DNA from: Pelodera strongyloides
Taxonomy: Eukaryota; Nematoda; Chromadorea; Rhabditida; Rhabditidae
Direction of reading: 5' to 3'
Length of the DNA stretch: 64,000 bases
Assembly: GCA_036852015.1 (NCBI GenBank)
Contig: JAANDG010000087.1
Location: forward strand, 291,256 to 355,255
The notes below the pieces were generated by a model that did no database searches, was not told the origin of the DNA, and was given only the letters and a program-made list of their open reading frames with translations. Below, piece after piece: positions 1-11,773 of this stretch (positions are counted from its first letter, which is position 1; every line of letters starts with the position of its first letter). Position numbers and translations under genes: made by a program.

Positions 1-136
1 CCCAGCCATAGTATTTCTACAAACATACACATGGTCAAACTTCTCAAGTAATCGCGTTTGATTACACGATCGTCAAACAAGAGTTCGTATTTCCCGCACC
101 AATACTCGCCAGAGCGAATAATTTCCCACAAAGCTG
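1..136 (-). CDS. possible partial exon, unknown protein, runs off window edge
   Basis: Read on the minus strand there is an open frame of about 44 codons from an acceptor-like TTATAAATCAG (137-147) to base 1 without a stop. The residues are mixed, with Trp, Cys and charged residues (for example WEIIRSGEYWCGKYELLFDD), and look more like a real exon than like random AT-rich sequence. A possible donor (GTGTATG) lies near 32, so the exon may end inside the window. I do not recognise the protein and the rest lies outside. A chance open frame of this length cannot be excluded. Confidence 0.3.
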
Positions 137-147
137 ATTTATAATTA

Positions 148-1333
148 CCCAACAATATACAATAGTTTCAACACCCAGAGGATCAAACCCGGATGTCCCA
201 AGATAAGCAAGTCGCAAGTATGCGAATATATGCAAATATCGTATGTATCTTCATCGTAGTCAAAGTTAACGTTTCGTATGTAACGTATGTTCCTCAAAAA
301 CAATATCCCAACTCCCAACCGTCCCAATCACATCCAAAGGATGCAAATTTGTAAGCCACCCCACGTATGCACATGCATAAGTCAATCAAATGAGGGCACG
401 AAACAACGGAACACGGACAAATACGCTCCAAGCGGACACACAGACTTTAACAACGAAACCACTAAGACCCTGCCCCCCTTCCCCTACAATTTGTTTTTCT
501 TGTCAGGGAAAGGTACATACAATCAAAAATTTGTAAAATCAAACAACAATAAACACATATTTAGCTCTTTGAGGGCGGGGTTCACGTCCTTCTCTTACGG
601 CGATGTCTAAAATGGGTATAATGCGTAACATCAGGAGTGAATAGACGTCGTTGGAAACACATCTGAGGTGCTATAGATCTCCGATCCATTCTTTAACAAT
701 CAGAATGCCGAAAAAGAGATAGACAGACATTGGGAATTTTCTAAAACGTTAATGGGCATGTCAAGCCTGATTCACAGATATTCTATAACACGCTGTCACA
801 GCTACCGTAGTTTACACAATTTCTCTCGCGCTCTCCTCTTTTTCTTTGCTGACTTAAACAAATTTCTCTTGCGCCCTCCTCTTTTTCTTTGCTGTCTAAC
901 AGCAAACGGTCCTGCGGCAGAGAATAGTTCTGATTTTGTCCACACGACTCGAATCCCATACTGAAGGAGTTTTTTGGAGGGGTTTGAAATAGTTTTTCTT
1001 CTTACATGAAAGTTTTTGTTTATTTTTATTTTCACTTTCCTTACCTTCAAAAGGCAAGCTTTTTTCTGAGCCCAACATGCAAAACCGGCTTGACAGTCCC
1101 TTTAAATGTTTCAACGCTCCAACGTACCGTTCGAACGAGGACGTGTCCCACGGCTGTAGTCCGTTACAGGAAACACATATGTGCATTCGTTGGATGTAGA
1201 AGCATAAAACAATATATAATAAGATACAATAAGATACGTAAAACAAAGCGGTTAGTAATCCTCTACTTAAATGTTCCACCCCCAAGAGTACAACATAATG
1301 CAATAATACATTTCAAAAAGTTTTGGTTGCTAT
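148..1333. other. no gene recognised
   Basis: Several overlapping open frames occur on both strands but none shows coherent splice sites or recognisable protein character. A C+T-rich tract with two copies of a Ctctcctctttttctttgct-like segment lies near 826-896. The upstream exons or promoter of the cysteine-rich gene that follows may lie here, but I could not place them. Confidence 0.5.
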
Positions 1334-1557
1334 GGTACTCGCACACTGCGGTACTCACGCACTGCGGTACTCGCGCACTGCGGTACTCGCGCACTGCGGT
1401 ACTCGCGCACTGCGGTACTCACGCACTGCGGTACTCGCGCACTGCGGTACTCGCGCACTGCGGTACTCACGCACTGCGGTACTCACACACTGCGGTACTC
1501 GCGCACTGCGGTACTCGCGCAATACGGTACTCGCGCACTGCGGTACTCACGCTTTGC
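1334..1557. repeat. 16-bp minisatellite, about 14 copies
   Basis: The unit GGTACTCGCGCACTGC is repeated head to tail about 14 times with few changes (CGCG/CACG/CACA variants and one AATACG copy). Because 16 is not a multiple of three, every frame on the + strand reads through the same 16-residue cycle, which produces long spurious open frames. There is no sign that it is translated. Confidence 0.9.
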
Positions 1558-2427
1558 ACGAAAAGAACCCACATAACGTAGACCCTAGCATACTACACTA
1601 ATATTTGTTTGAATCCATATAATAGTAACTCTCAGTTGTGCGAAAGTGCTAGTGTACGATTCTCGGCTAATTTATTTGTCTGACCCGCCTGATTGAGAGT
1701 CGATGTTCCTCCTATCTGGTCCATTTGGCATGAAGCTTCTCGTTATCCACAATACTGTCGAAGCTGAAGAAACTGGTCGCGTAAGCAGTGAACCAGTAAA
1801 CACCTATAAATAGATGTTGAAGAGACGCAAAGGTGCAAATACTGAACTCACTATAAACTACAATTTACGCAGAAAAGAGGAATAATTGGAACCGATAAAT
1901 GTTTAGATGTTTAAGTATTATACACAGGAGATTTGAAATATTGAAATTGAAATCAAAGTAAAAGAAACAAATAACCTGCAACCGATCAATGGGCGCTCTC
2001 GTGGAGAAATGTTTAGCCAAATTAGAATAACGTTTTATTTTTCACAAATTTACATAATCTTTGTGTTTGTTGTTTATTGGCAAAGACACGTTTGCAAGAC
2101 TCACTATCTCTCCCGAAAATAGTACGTTGCAGCAAATGCATATCAATGAATGAGAACTAATGAAGTTTCTCGTATTGTCCTAGTGTCAAAACCGTGCGGT
2201 GTATATATGGGGTATCCGTATACTTCATGTGGTGTGTATACGGTGTCTATTAAACTCGTGCAGTGTCCGTGCGGTGTGTGAACGCATGCCGTCCCAATGC
2301 GGTTGTGCGATTACGCGGGGTGGTGAACTTTGGCCGGACTCCCTAGAAAAGCTGAGATCGAAGACTAGTAAACAAAATGAAAGACACACCTATGTTGCAG
2401 CCTCAGCGATCGCTACCTCAACTTCAG
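1558..2427. other. intergenic or 5' region, no exon placed
   Basis: AT-rich sequence with an imperfect CGGTGT/GTGCGGTGT repetitive stretch near 2190-2280. An open frame from 2199 runs into the first recognisable exon of the cysteine-rich gene, but its upstream part has no EB or signal-peptide character. It is more likely intron ending at the acceptor CTCAACTTCAG before 2428. A signal-peptide exon is expected upstream but was not identified. Confidence 0.4.
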
Positions 2428-5400
2428 TCCTGGAAATAGGTACCACTCTGTCCTGTGGTACGGGAGAAGCCCTGGTTGGAGGCGTCTGTCTCCCCATGGT
2501 ACACCCGCAAGAACCATGTACGTCGACGGAGCAGTGTGGTTCGTTTTCTTCTTTTTAAAACTTTTTAGCTTTTTTGAGACACGCGGAACTTTTGTTGAAA
2601 TACCGCTTTCCGATTAAAATGCATATTTTCAGTTGGCGGCTCCGTTTGTGTTGAAAATGTGTGCAGTTGCCCGGCGGGAACAGTTCAAACTGGAAAATTC
2701 TGTTCTAAACAAGCTGGTAATGATTTCCTCAAAAACGTCCAAAGTCTCAAAGTGGCTCATTGATATTCTACGTTTGAATAACCAGCTGATGTCTTTGTTT
2801 CCTAACTAAGACTTGAGAGTTGCTCATTACCAATATGGCGCACTCGTTTTTCAACCAAACTTTTCGAAGTACGGTTCTGAATTCTGAGGCCGGTTTCACC
2901 AACATTTCTGTGTGGCACGGATCTTCCGTGCGCAACAAACTAACGCACAAAGAGAAGATACACGGACAATTATCGAGTGTTTACTTCTCACGTAAATGTC
3001 GGTGAAACCGGTGAAATCGGAGGTTTATCTTTATGAGGTTACGCAACAAATGCTTTGCAGACTGTTCCTCCGCGCAAGTTGAGGTTGGCAACAAATGCCT
3101 TGACAAGGTGTCGGTCGGGGAATTATGTGCTGTAAGTCTACAGTGCCCCGAATCCTCAACTTGTTCCGACGGAGAATGCAAATGTAGAAAGGGACTTACG
3201 GAACGGAAAGGCAAATGTGTACAGGCATCGACGCAAATTAAAGGTTTGACCTTTGAACTTTGTGTTTTGACCTTTTACCTTTGACCTTGGATCTGTGCGC
3301 TAGAATAATTGAACTGCGCTTACAATTAGTACTACGAACTCAGTACATATGTGCTTCGAATCCCGCGGATGAAATTATTTTGCGAGGAATTCCACTGAAA
3401 ATCGAAATCAGAAAGCGTTATGTTTTAGTAAAGATATTCTTATTTTTGGAATACGTTGACTTATAAACTGTAAACATGAAAACTAAAATATTATACAGTA
3501 TCTCTATTCCAGTCCCACTTCTAATTTGTGCGCGAGATGGTGCGCGGGCGCTTCGCGATAAAGATTCGGGACGAGCGGTGACATGTTCTAGAGCGCAGAA
3601 CAATTGCCCCTCGGGTTAGTTTTCATGTTTTTGAATTCTCGAATATTTCTCTCAAGTTGCGTGATTGGGTGTTTGCAAGGACTGGGGCTATTTGCTTATC
3701 GTAAAGATAGTTAACGTAATTTACATTACCAAAACGTTTACATGTAAATATGGTAAAGCGGTACGGTATTACGTATTACGGTAGCCCTTTCTTTACAGTA
3801 ATTATATTACATCGTAGTGAGAGAGTGAGCAACCCAGCCTTCGTAGCTGTTACCGTACTGCTTTAGCATATGAACATATTTAATTTAAAGAGTCAAGCTA
3901 GCCTTGTAGGTTACGAATGTTCATTGAACAACAAGCGGACGCAGTACATTTGTTGTTCTTACGATGAGGAAGTCCAGTCGACGTTCGTACCGACAACAAG
4001 GCGAGGGTTCCGTAAAAATGGTGAGCATTCCGTGATTTTGGTGGTGCCTTGTGTTAGTAGCCATTGGGTATAATTTGACGGAATATGTGCATTACATTTT
4101 TGGCGTAGTGCAAATTTCGCCGTTACTCAACCTCGACACCGTGTCAATTTGGTCCGCGCAGAATCTATTCAAAACGTGCGCAGCGTTTCGGCCGCGGTTA
4201 CCAATAGTACGTATCCATATTTTTGTGGTATAACTCATACTTCAACGTGGAAAAATGCAGTGTTCACGAGAAAGAGCACAACGCTGTCGACAACAGAAAG
4301 CACTTCGACAGTGCGTATTACGTCATCTACAAAGTCAAATTCTTCCTCAGAATCTAGTGAGTTAGAGTGTGTTCCTGCTCCTCCGCTGCAATAAAACAAT
4401 GCTTTTACTTTTACTAACAAACTTGCGCATAGTCAGACATTCAGCTTATCATCACTTATTGATCAAAGAAGAATTATTTCAATAATAAACGTAGAATATG
4501 GATATAGCAACACTTAGCAGCTATGAACTAGTTACTATATCGCAAGACTAACAATGAACTCGACGTTTTTTGCCATGTGTAAAAAAACTTTATGCTCAAA
4601 AGTACTTTTTATAATTAGACTGCATAAAAAATTCCTATAAATAAATAAAAATTCCTATAAATAAATAAAAATTCTTATAAATAAATAAAAATTACAATAA
4701 ATAAATATAAAGTCATTGTCTAGCCGAAAAGAAGGTCGCAACGACTCCGGTACCTACACAAAGTGAGTATTAGCAAGGCTCATAAAAGTGTTTTGTGTGC
4801 TCCTAACCTTCCTTCTCTCTGAATTAGTTTCCTCCTACTTGCGCTCTACTTATTTTGTTAGAAATTAGGAAACATGACATACACGTTTTGTGATGTTTCA
4901 TCCCTTTAAAGATTCAACAAATTACCTTTTTCTGACACCTGTAAATCAAGCGTGTTTTGTCTAACTTGAGTGAATATCGTATACTTCTGCTGCCGCTAAC
5001 AGTGTGCTCCCAGGCATCCGCTTTATACTGGGCTTTTTAGAAGCTAATTACTACGCAGTTTCTCATGCACTGGTATTTTTGTCCCAATAATCTTGGAACT
5101 ATTACCTGGGCTGTAATTCATGTTGATCTATTTTGTAACATTTATCCAAATATAAATATTTTTCAGGTTGTCCGGTTGCCCGTACTCCATATCTTGTGAA
5201 TGGCCAACCTAAGAAGTGCATGTCATCAAAGTGCCCCAATGGATATGACTGCTTATATAGGTTAGTTATTGACACGAAGGTTTTGATATTGATCGAAAAC
5301 ATAACTTTGTTATTCTGCATTGACTTACAACGAAGGAAAAGGGTAATTAACTTCTAGAAAGAGAGATAGACAGTAGTATGTTGCCCCGCCCACCCTATGC

Positions 5401-7394
5401 TGCTGTGTAAAGGAAGAAAAACCTCGCATTCAAAAGCTAAGAAAGTCAGAAATCCTCGTTTTTTACTGGATTCACATCACCTTCATCAGGCATTCAAACT
5501 TATTTCATTTCATAATCTTCAGCTACGGTCGTTATGTGTGCTGTTCCTCCCTGCCGGGCAAGTCCCCCATTTCCCGGGGCCGGCCACCAACAATGGGAAT
5601 GCCCGATCTGACGATGGGAGTTCCCGAAGGTCCCCGGAAAATCCAGAGAACGGAATGTCTCCGTGGGGATCCACTGCTTTTCCCTTCGACGAATACCCCA
5701 GTTTTGTGTTCAAGTGTTGGCGGGAGGTGAGTGAATTTCGATGTGTTTCTGGCTTATGAGGCCATATTCACCACTCAATTCCCCACTGGGAATTCCCCGT
5801 CTTTTCCTCTCCGTGTCTCACATTAGAATGCTATTTTCTCTCCCCAGGGAATATTTCCCCGGGGGGCGGTGAATACGGCCTATGATTTAGTGCTGGAAGA
5901 GATTTAGGTTACATTGTGTTGACCATAATAGAGTATGATTAGTACTAAACCGAATAAGCATTTGTTTCTGGTTGGATGACGCGTGCGCTGTAGGGCTACA
6001 GTATGCTATTTAAGATAGCACCAGTTTGCCTTATCAGTTTGCCAGACGGCTATCGCCGCCCGAGGCGTCTTTCAATTCTGCACAGGCAATGCTTCAAAAA
6101 AAGCGTACATACTTATATGAAACGTCTGAAACGTATTGCCAGTAATTAATCTTTTGGTTTGCGAAATGTTTTCTGCTTATACCAAATCCTTGAAACGTAG
6201 TATGGATTTCGTTGCGGATTCGGTGACAAACATCTAAACTCTTCTCCTTTATACAATGAATAAAGATACTAAAGCTTCGATGCTCTGGCCTGGAAAGGGG
6301 CTATAAAAATTGTTTTCGTTACACAGGAGCTATTTCATGGTATTTTAACAGAAGTGAAAAGCTCTGGATTTATAAGCATCAGTACAGGTAGGAAACCCCG
6401 AGAACGGCCAAATATAAACAAATGTTCAGAATGTGCCCGGCCGGCTACGCCTGTACTCCTTCTCAACTAACTGGCGCGCATATTTGTTGCTCGAATAAAA
6501 TGAACGACACTCGACGGAAAAGTATGTTTCAAATGTTAATTTTGTTGACAACGTGACAATATTTTGTTTTCCACCGTAATGTAAAATATGCGCTGTAACC
6601 ATGGGTATGAATTTCAGTTTAGCCCATGTTACAGTCAGATTTGGTGTTGGAAAGTTCATAACAATATTACACAATAAAATTTTTCTGGGCTGCTTTTGAC
6701 AAGCAGTTTAGTCACAAAAATGTATAGATTATATAGTATGATGGGTTTCCTTTTGGCTTTTGGTACATACACTGATACATTTCAGGACACTGTGAGGGAT
6801 TCAAGGTGCTAGTTACGCGAGAAATACACGGTCGAATACTCAAACGATGCGGTAGGTTATTCTAAAAAAAGATAGGGTTGTTCAAAATTGTATTTAATAA
6901 TAGTTCTCTAAAAAAAATATTTTACGCTTCAAGAGGTGCACCTTTAGGCCCTAAGCCTAAGCCTAAGCCTAAGCCTAAGCCTAAGCCTAAGCCGTACAAT
7001 ACAGCCTACAATGCAAATACAATCCGAATGTTCGTAAGTAGTTCATGAAAGCCAGGAATCTCCAAAAGGGGATCTAGGCAGTGACATACTTGACAAAAGA
7101 TCTAGCTTATTATGTGCTTTTAATTTATTAAAACGAAATGCCGGCGAAACACATCGAGTAGACCAGCATTCTCATGCAATTTATGCAACAGAACGTAAAT
7201 TAGTATAAAAAATCGAGTAAATTCGAGTAAATTAGCATAAATACGTAAGAATTCAGTTGAACACGATGCGTCTTAAAAACGTTTCGGCCGGCATTTCGCT
7301 TTAACGATACTACACATCTAAAGCAAATATTTCAGAGCGAAGTTGTCCATTCCCCGAAGTGCCAATCGGAGGAGTTTGTTACGAAATGCGATAG
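2428..7394 (+). CDS. EB-module / lustrin-repeat cysteine-rich protein (5' end missing)
   Basis: Eleven exons join in frame: 2428-2538, 2633-2716, 3061-3243, 3513-3614, 3910-4020, 4261-4356, 5167-5260, 5523-5726, 6430-6521, 6786-6851 and 7336-7394 (TAG), giving about 400 residues. Exons 1-3 encode two EB-type modules with the pattern C..G..L..G.CLP......PC....QC.GGSVC...C.CP.G. Exons 4-5, 7-8 and 8-9 encode three lustrin-type repeats ending in CP.GY.C......CC. Between the first two lies a Ser/Thr-rich linker (exon 6), and a shorter cysteine-bearing tail follows. Such proteins in nematodes are normally secreted and extracellular, with disulfide-bonded modules; no enzymatic residues are visible. 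The signal peptide and first exon were not found, so the true start is open. Introns carry an AT-rich tandem repeat, one E-type MITE and a telomere-like repeat. The module assignment is strong; the function is unknown. Confidence 0.8.
4621..4706. repeat. AT-rich tandem repeat, 22-bp unit x about 4
   Basis: AAAAATTCCTATAAATAAAT-like units repeat head to tail inside an intron of the cysteine-rich gene, the last copy diverged. Confidence 0.8.
5755..5882. mobile_element. MITE family E copy
   Basis: Terminal inverted repeats TGAGGCCATATTCACC and GGTGAATACGGCCTA enclose a C/T- and G-rich interior with CCCCACTGGG and CCCCGGGG motifs. The same ends recur near 11365-11499, 36565-36727 and 52168-52379. 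Sits in an intron. Confidence 0.7.
6952..6993 (-). repeat. interstitial telomere-like repeat (TTAGGC)7
   Basis: Seven perfect TAAGCC units on the + strand, which is TTAGGC on the minus strand, the nematode telomere hexamer. The array is preceded by CTTTAGGCC, so a single unit in the opposite orientation meets it head to head. It lies in the last intron of the cysteine-rich gene, away from any chromosome end visible here. Confidence 0.85.
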
Positions 7395-9174
7395 AACAAA
7401 TTTGAGAAAATTATAAAGTTACGCCCAGAACAGTTTGCCTGATAGCCGGAGAATGAGTTACATATTTTAGAACCTCGTTACTCTTTTTTTATAGTTTCTT
7501 ACTGAGTTGCAAGAACTGCAGTCATCTAGTCAATGTTTAGACGAAACTTTCTCAATTATCTTATCTTAAAGCGAAATGCCAGCTCCTTTGGAAAATTTGC
7601 ATATGATAAGCAAATCCTATGTATCCTATGCTAATTTTGCGCGATCGTCCTCGGCTATCGCGCAAAATTAGCATAGGATACATAGGATTTGCTTATCATA
7701 TGCAAATTTTCCAAAGGAGCTGGCATTTCGCTTTAATAAAATGACAAGGAAGAAGCTCCTTTAAAGTAGCAGTAGAGTACCTAAGTTAAAATAGATAACA
7801 AATACATAGATTTAGGTGTTTCTTTTATGTCGTCGAAAGTTAATATCAGCTCACCTGATTTTTGCTCAATGTCCTTACATATTTTTCTGTTTGGTCCTCC
7901 TTCAATTTTTTTTAATGAGATTATATTTTCCTTTTTTAGCATTTAGTGGATTCTACTCTCGGAAACGCTGCGCAGCTGCAGCTAGGTCCCAAAAGTTTGA
8001 CTTGGGAGCGGATACCCGCGCTTTCATTCTAATTACCCGCACTGCGCGGTTGAATATGGCAGTCCAAATTAACATAATATGAATGTACCGTAAGCCAAAT
8101 CGATATAATTGTTTATTACACGAAAGTTTAATTGTATCTCTTTACATGTGTAGTATTAACACAGTATTACAGTAGGTACATTATCGTACCCAATATTTGC
8201 CTCGTAACCGTATTTTGCTGTGAATTGTGTTTGATTAAGTCCTTTATTAGTGTTTTATTTACTTTGCACAATTTTCAATAAGTCGTTCATTTGATTAGAT
8301 GATTATTGTTGTTTATGAATGAAATAAAAAATTAATATAATAGTTGCTTGGGTGTTCATTTTAGTAGATTGCGCTACAAGGTTTCTGTAGCAAACCAGGT
8401 GGCACTGTTACAGGAAAACGGAATAATTACCCAGACCACAGAAAAACAGTCTGTGGACGGACGGTCGCCAAATTTTCACCGAAAAAAAAAACATTTAGTA
8501 ACCGATTACTGACCATTTGGTGACCATGTGGTGACCATTTGACGAAGGTTTTCGAGATTTGATCACGACAAGGACGCCACGTGGCCACCAAATCGCTTAG
8601 CTGACGAAATAATAAGAACCGTCGCCAAATAGCTTCCTCTGTTTCCTACGAGTAATGTACATTCAGAAAAGTTCCTAATACAAGGTTGCAAAGCACAAAC
8701 TGCAGGCTATAAACTATAGATTAATTGCACACATTGCGAGGTAATTGCACACGCTGAATTGCTCACAGAAATCAATGAAAAAAACATCTGACAGCCAGTT
8801 TAACTTTGTTCTTTCTTGTCTATCAGGTCAAGTCTATCTTTATTTCATTCTATTTTGCCATAATATTTATTAATCTTTTACGTTCATGTCTACCACTCTT
8901 TTTCCGTGACCTTTCATGGGAGGCCTTCCCACTTAGGATAGATTTCTGGCGAGATTTTAGGCTAACTTAGGGAGCATAGGGCCATAGGGAAAACGGAGAA
9001 TTTTTTAGGACTTGTTATCTGCCCTTGATAAAGATATTCCCAAGTCATAATCAAAAAACATAACAATAAACTCTACGGAAAGGAATAAATCAATAGGTGT
9101 CAGCTGTTGTGACTTTTTAGGTGATTGATCCTAATTATGCACTAATTATCCACGAAATCTATAGGACAATTTTC
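7395..9174. other. intergenic between cysteine-rich gene and first small membrane gene
   Basis: Apart from the family C foldback this stretch is AT-rich. AATAAA-like poly(A) signals occur near 7733 and 8324. An open frame at 7816-8082 has no recognisable features and is not called. A T-rich acceptor-like GACTTTTTAG ends at 9120, 54 bp before the next ATG, and could serve trans-splicing or a 5' UTR intron. Confidence 0.5.
7566..7736. mobile_element. MITE family C, near-perfect 80-bp-arm foldback
   Basis: Two arms of about 80 bp are almost exact reverse complements around a loop near 7642-7660. The ends are TTAAAGCGAAATGCCAGC and its complement, with TTAA at both borders. A diverged relative lies at 37600-37773. 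The outer TTAAAGCGAAA is shared with family A. No coding capacity: a non-autonomous DNA element by structure. Confidence 0.85.
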
Positions 9175-11773
9175 ATGTCGGAGTCGGACGAACTAAATGA
9201 GCCACTTTTGGATAATTCGGATTCGGAAGAAGAATTAATAGAACTTTTTGACGAGCTTTTGGAAGAAAATTATGAGCCGGTAGGAATACTGATTTAAAGC
9301 AAAATACCGGCCGGTTTTTGATACACATCGAATGCACATTTATGCAGCTTATGCAAATGAACACAAATTAGAATAAAAAATCGAGCTAAATCCGAGCAAA
9401 TTAGAATAAATACGTAAGAATTCAGTTGTCCACGATGCGTTTCAAAAACCGGCCGGTATTTCGCTTTAAATTTTTGAAATCTCTTTTCGCTTGTTCCTCT
9501 CTTCTCCCTGTCTAATTCTCAGTGAGCATGTGACCAATAATTTGTTTCAAGTATGAACTAACATTATAATTCGTAATTTCATTATCGTAATTCGTAATTG
9601 TTTTCAGATTCAGAAGGATAAAACACCAATTTTATTTAACTTATAATTTAGGAAGGAGACGGGAATTCCTTCGATTTCCTTATCGATTACATGTTGGATC
9701 TATTCGATTTTGAACTCGAAATGGAGGGATTTTGGCCGATTTTCCTGTGAGTTTTAGAGTATCAAAGGGGTTTTTATTGTTGAAGATTAAGCATTATCTT
9801 ATTATTATTATATAAAGGAGAAGAGTTTACTTTTTTGTTTGAAGCCGCGTGTGAACGCAACGAATATTTGAATATCTAAAGGCTATAAAAGGAGAGCCGG
9901 AGCCCTGTCTTGAGCAAGGGAAATTCGAATTTTATTCCATGATTTTTCAAGATACGTTGCAAAGGTTTCACATAAGTGACATAAGTGTGCTCACTGATGT
10001 TCCTGCATTTTAGACTTTGAAAGTCGCCTCAGGCGGCGATAGCCGTCTGGTTAGCCTATAATTATGTTAGGGCCAGTTCCATTTCTGTCAATCGATGAAA
10101 ACTTATACACATCAACGAATATGTATGTAAGGTACAAGTTCTATACGTAAAAATGTGTTTCCTATGTAAATTCCATGGAAATATGAACTGAATACTACTT
10201 TGCCTGTGTTGTTTGTACTTGGTTACTGTATTTTATTTTAGCTTTTGTTCCCTTATTATCCTATTCCTGGTCACTCTGATAACGGCCGTTTGTTTCTTCA
10301 TCAAATACAAGAAATCACTCAAAAAGAAGAAGAAAAACCGTCAATCGCAAGCCGTTTCGATGAAAGTCCAATGCAATATGAATGTGGGTTTTATATTTTG
10401 TTTAATCTTTAGATGGTTTTTTTCAAGTTTCCAAGATTTACAAAGCTCTTACTATAGTCGTATAGTAAGTTTAAAAATTAGCATATATATATTATGTTTC
10501 AAATTTGTAATGACCGCGAAACGGCGAAACTGCTTATTTTGATAATAGAAATAATCGATAACACAAAAACAAGTGAAACGAATAGCATATGGTAATTTTA
10601 GTGATGACACAGTAGACTGTTAACAACAATAATAATAATTGTTGACAATTGTGGGAGCAATAAAATTACATGCAATCTAATAACCAAGTACTTGGTATCC
10701 GTATATGATAAATAAAAATAACTTTATAATCAAAATCAATAACACAGTTTCGTTCAGTCCGGTATGGTTAGCGGTGTTCCGATGCTTCAACCGCCAGCTG
10801 CCGTTTATCCGACTTACGCTTCGGTTCTACCGCAAGCCAACCCTGCCGCAGTGATGCCTTTTGGGTATCAGACGGTAAGACTCATGTGAACCTTCAGTTT
10901 TCCTTTCCAATTGGAAAAATGGTCATTTTAGGTAAACGATTTTAAACGGGTAAATGTAGTGGTGAATACGGCCTCAGCACCATTTTCCGTAAGGAACGTA
11001 GCTAATTTGGGCCTCACTGTATAGTTTAATACGACGGTCATTGACTTGACAACGGCTATCATCTATAACACCTTTACTATCAAACCTTGAAGCCTAAGCA
11101 AATTGTTGTTTAGGCTCCCGCCCTGGGTCACCCTGTTATGGCCAACCAGATTGTGCATCTTGAAGCCTAAGCAAATTGTTGTTTAGGCTCCCGCCCTGGG
11201 TCACCCTGTTATGGCCAACCAGATTGTGCATCAACCACAGCTGCCCCTGGTCAATCACAACATGCAGCAGCAGAATATGCAACAGCAAATGCAACATATC
11301 CCGCAGATGCAGCGACAACAAGCCGGTAACCAACAGGTAAAGTTATTAATAAAATAATCCACCAGAGACCATATTCACCACTACGATTCCCTCGGGGAAA
11401 TATTCCCTTGGGACAGAAAATAGCATTCTAATACGAGAAACGTAAAGAAAAAGACGGGGTATTCTCCTTGGGGAAACGAGAAGTGAATATGGCCTCAGAT
11501 GTAGAGTAACGACCACCAATTAATCGTCCCATATGTAAAAAATTAAGAAGAATGCCGGTTTATGTTATAATATTACCAAACAAAAGCAGCCAAGGTCTTT
11601 CCGAGTATTCTATATGTACTACCTTTCAGTATGGCCAACCGCCACCATACCCTGGTAACTCTGGAGTACCGCAGTCTCAGTTCGGTGTCAAGTCTACGGT
11701 ATCGCACATCCCCGTTAGCAACACTACACCACCGCAGCAAACTTACAGTAATATGAGCACGGCTCCAATTTAA
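9175..11773 (+). CDS. small single-pass membrane protein, Pro/Gln-rich tail (tandem paralog 1)
   Basis: Six exons, 9175-9279, 9652-9746, 10242-10383, 10758-10874, 11187-11336 and 11630-11773 (TAA), give 250 residues with consistent phases. Residues 1-66 are very acidic (runs of Glu/Asp with Leu and Phe). Residues about 67-88 form one hydrophobic membrane segment, followed at once by a Lys-rich stretch, so by the positive-inside rule the N-terminus is outside or lumenal. Exon 3 ends VQCNMN just before a phase-0 intron. The rest is Pro-, Gln- and Met-rich with a GQPPPYPG segment that could bind WW or SH3 domains. There is no clear N-terminal signal peptide. The next two genes are its paralogs. 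Start chosen as the first ATG of the acidic exon. Poly(A) signal AATAAA near 11998. Family not recognised. Confidence 0.75.
9294..9469. mobile_element. MITE family A copy
   Basis: TTAAAGCAAAATACCGGCCGG and its complement at the right end, TTAA at both borders, AT-rich interior with the conserved GATGCGTTTCAAAAACCGG inner ends. Lies in intron 1 of the first small membrane gene. Confidence 0.85.
11086..11231 (+). repeat. exact 73-bp tandem duplication across a 3' splice site
   Basis: The segment 11086-11158 is repeated exactly at 11159-11231. Each copy has the intron end TTGTTGTTTAG followed by 45 nt of exon 5 of the small membrane gene. Using the first acceptor (before 11114) leads in frame to a TAA 18 codons on. 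Using the second (before 11187) keeps the frame. The exact identity suggests a recent event. Confidence 0.95.
11365..11499. mobile_element. MITE family E copy
   Basis: GAGACCATATTCACCACT at the left and AGTGAATATGGCCTCAG at the right are inverted repeats; interior has CCCTCGGGG and CCTTGGGG motifs like the other E copies. A lone E end (GGTGAATACGGCCTCAG) lies near 10962-10978. Confidence 0.7.

Noticed and set aside
1006..1601. Two overlapping open frames with a 16-residue repeat (HCGTRALRYSRTAVLA cycle)
   Set aside because: Direct result of the 16-bp minisatellite, which is open in all + frames; no splice or start logic.
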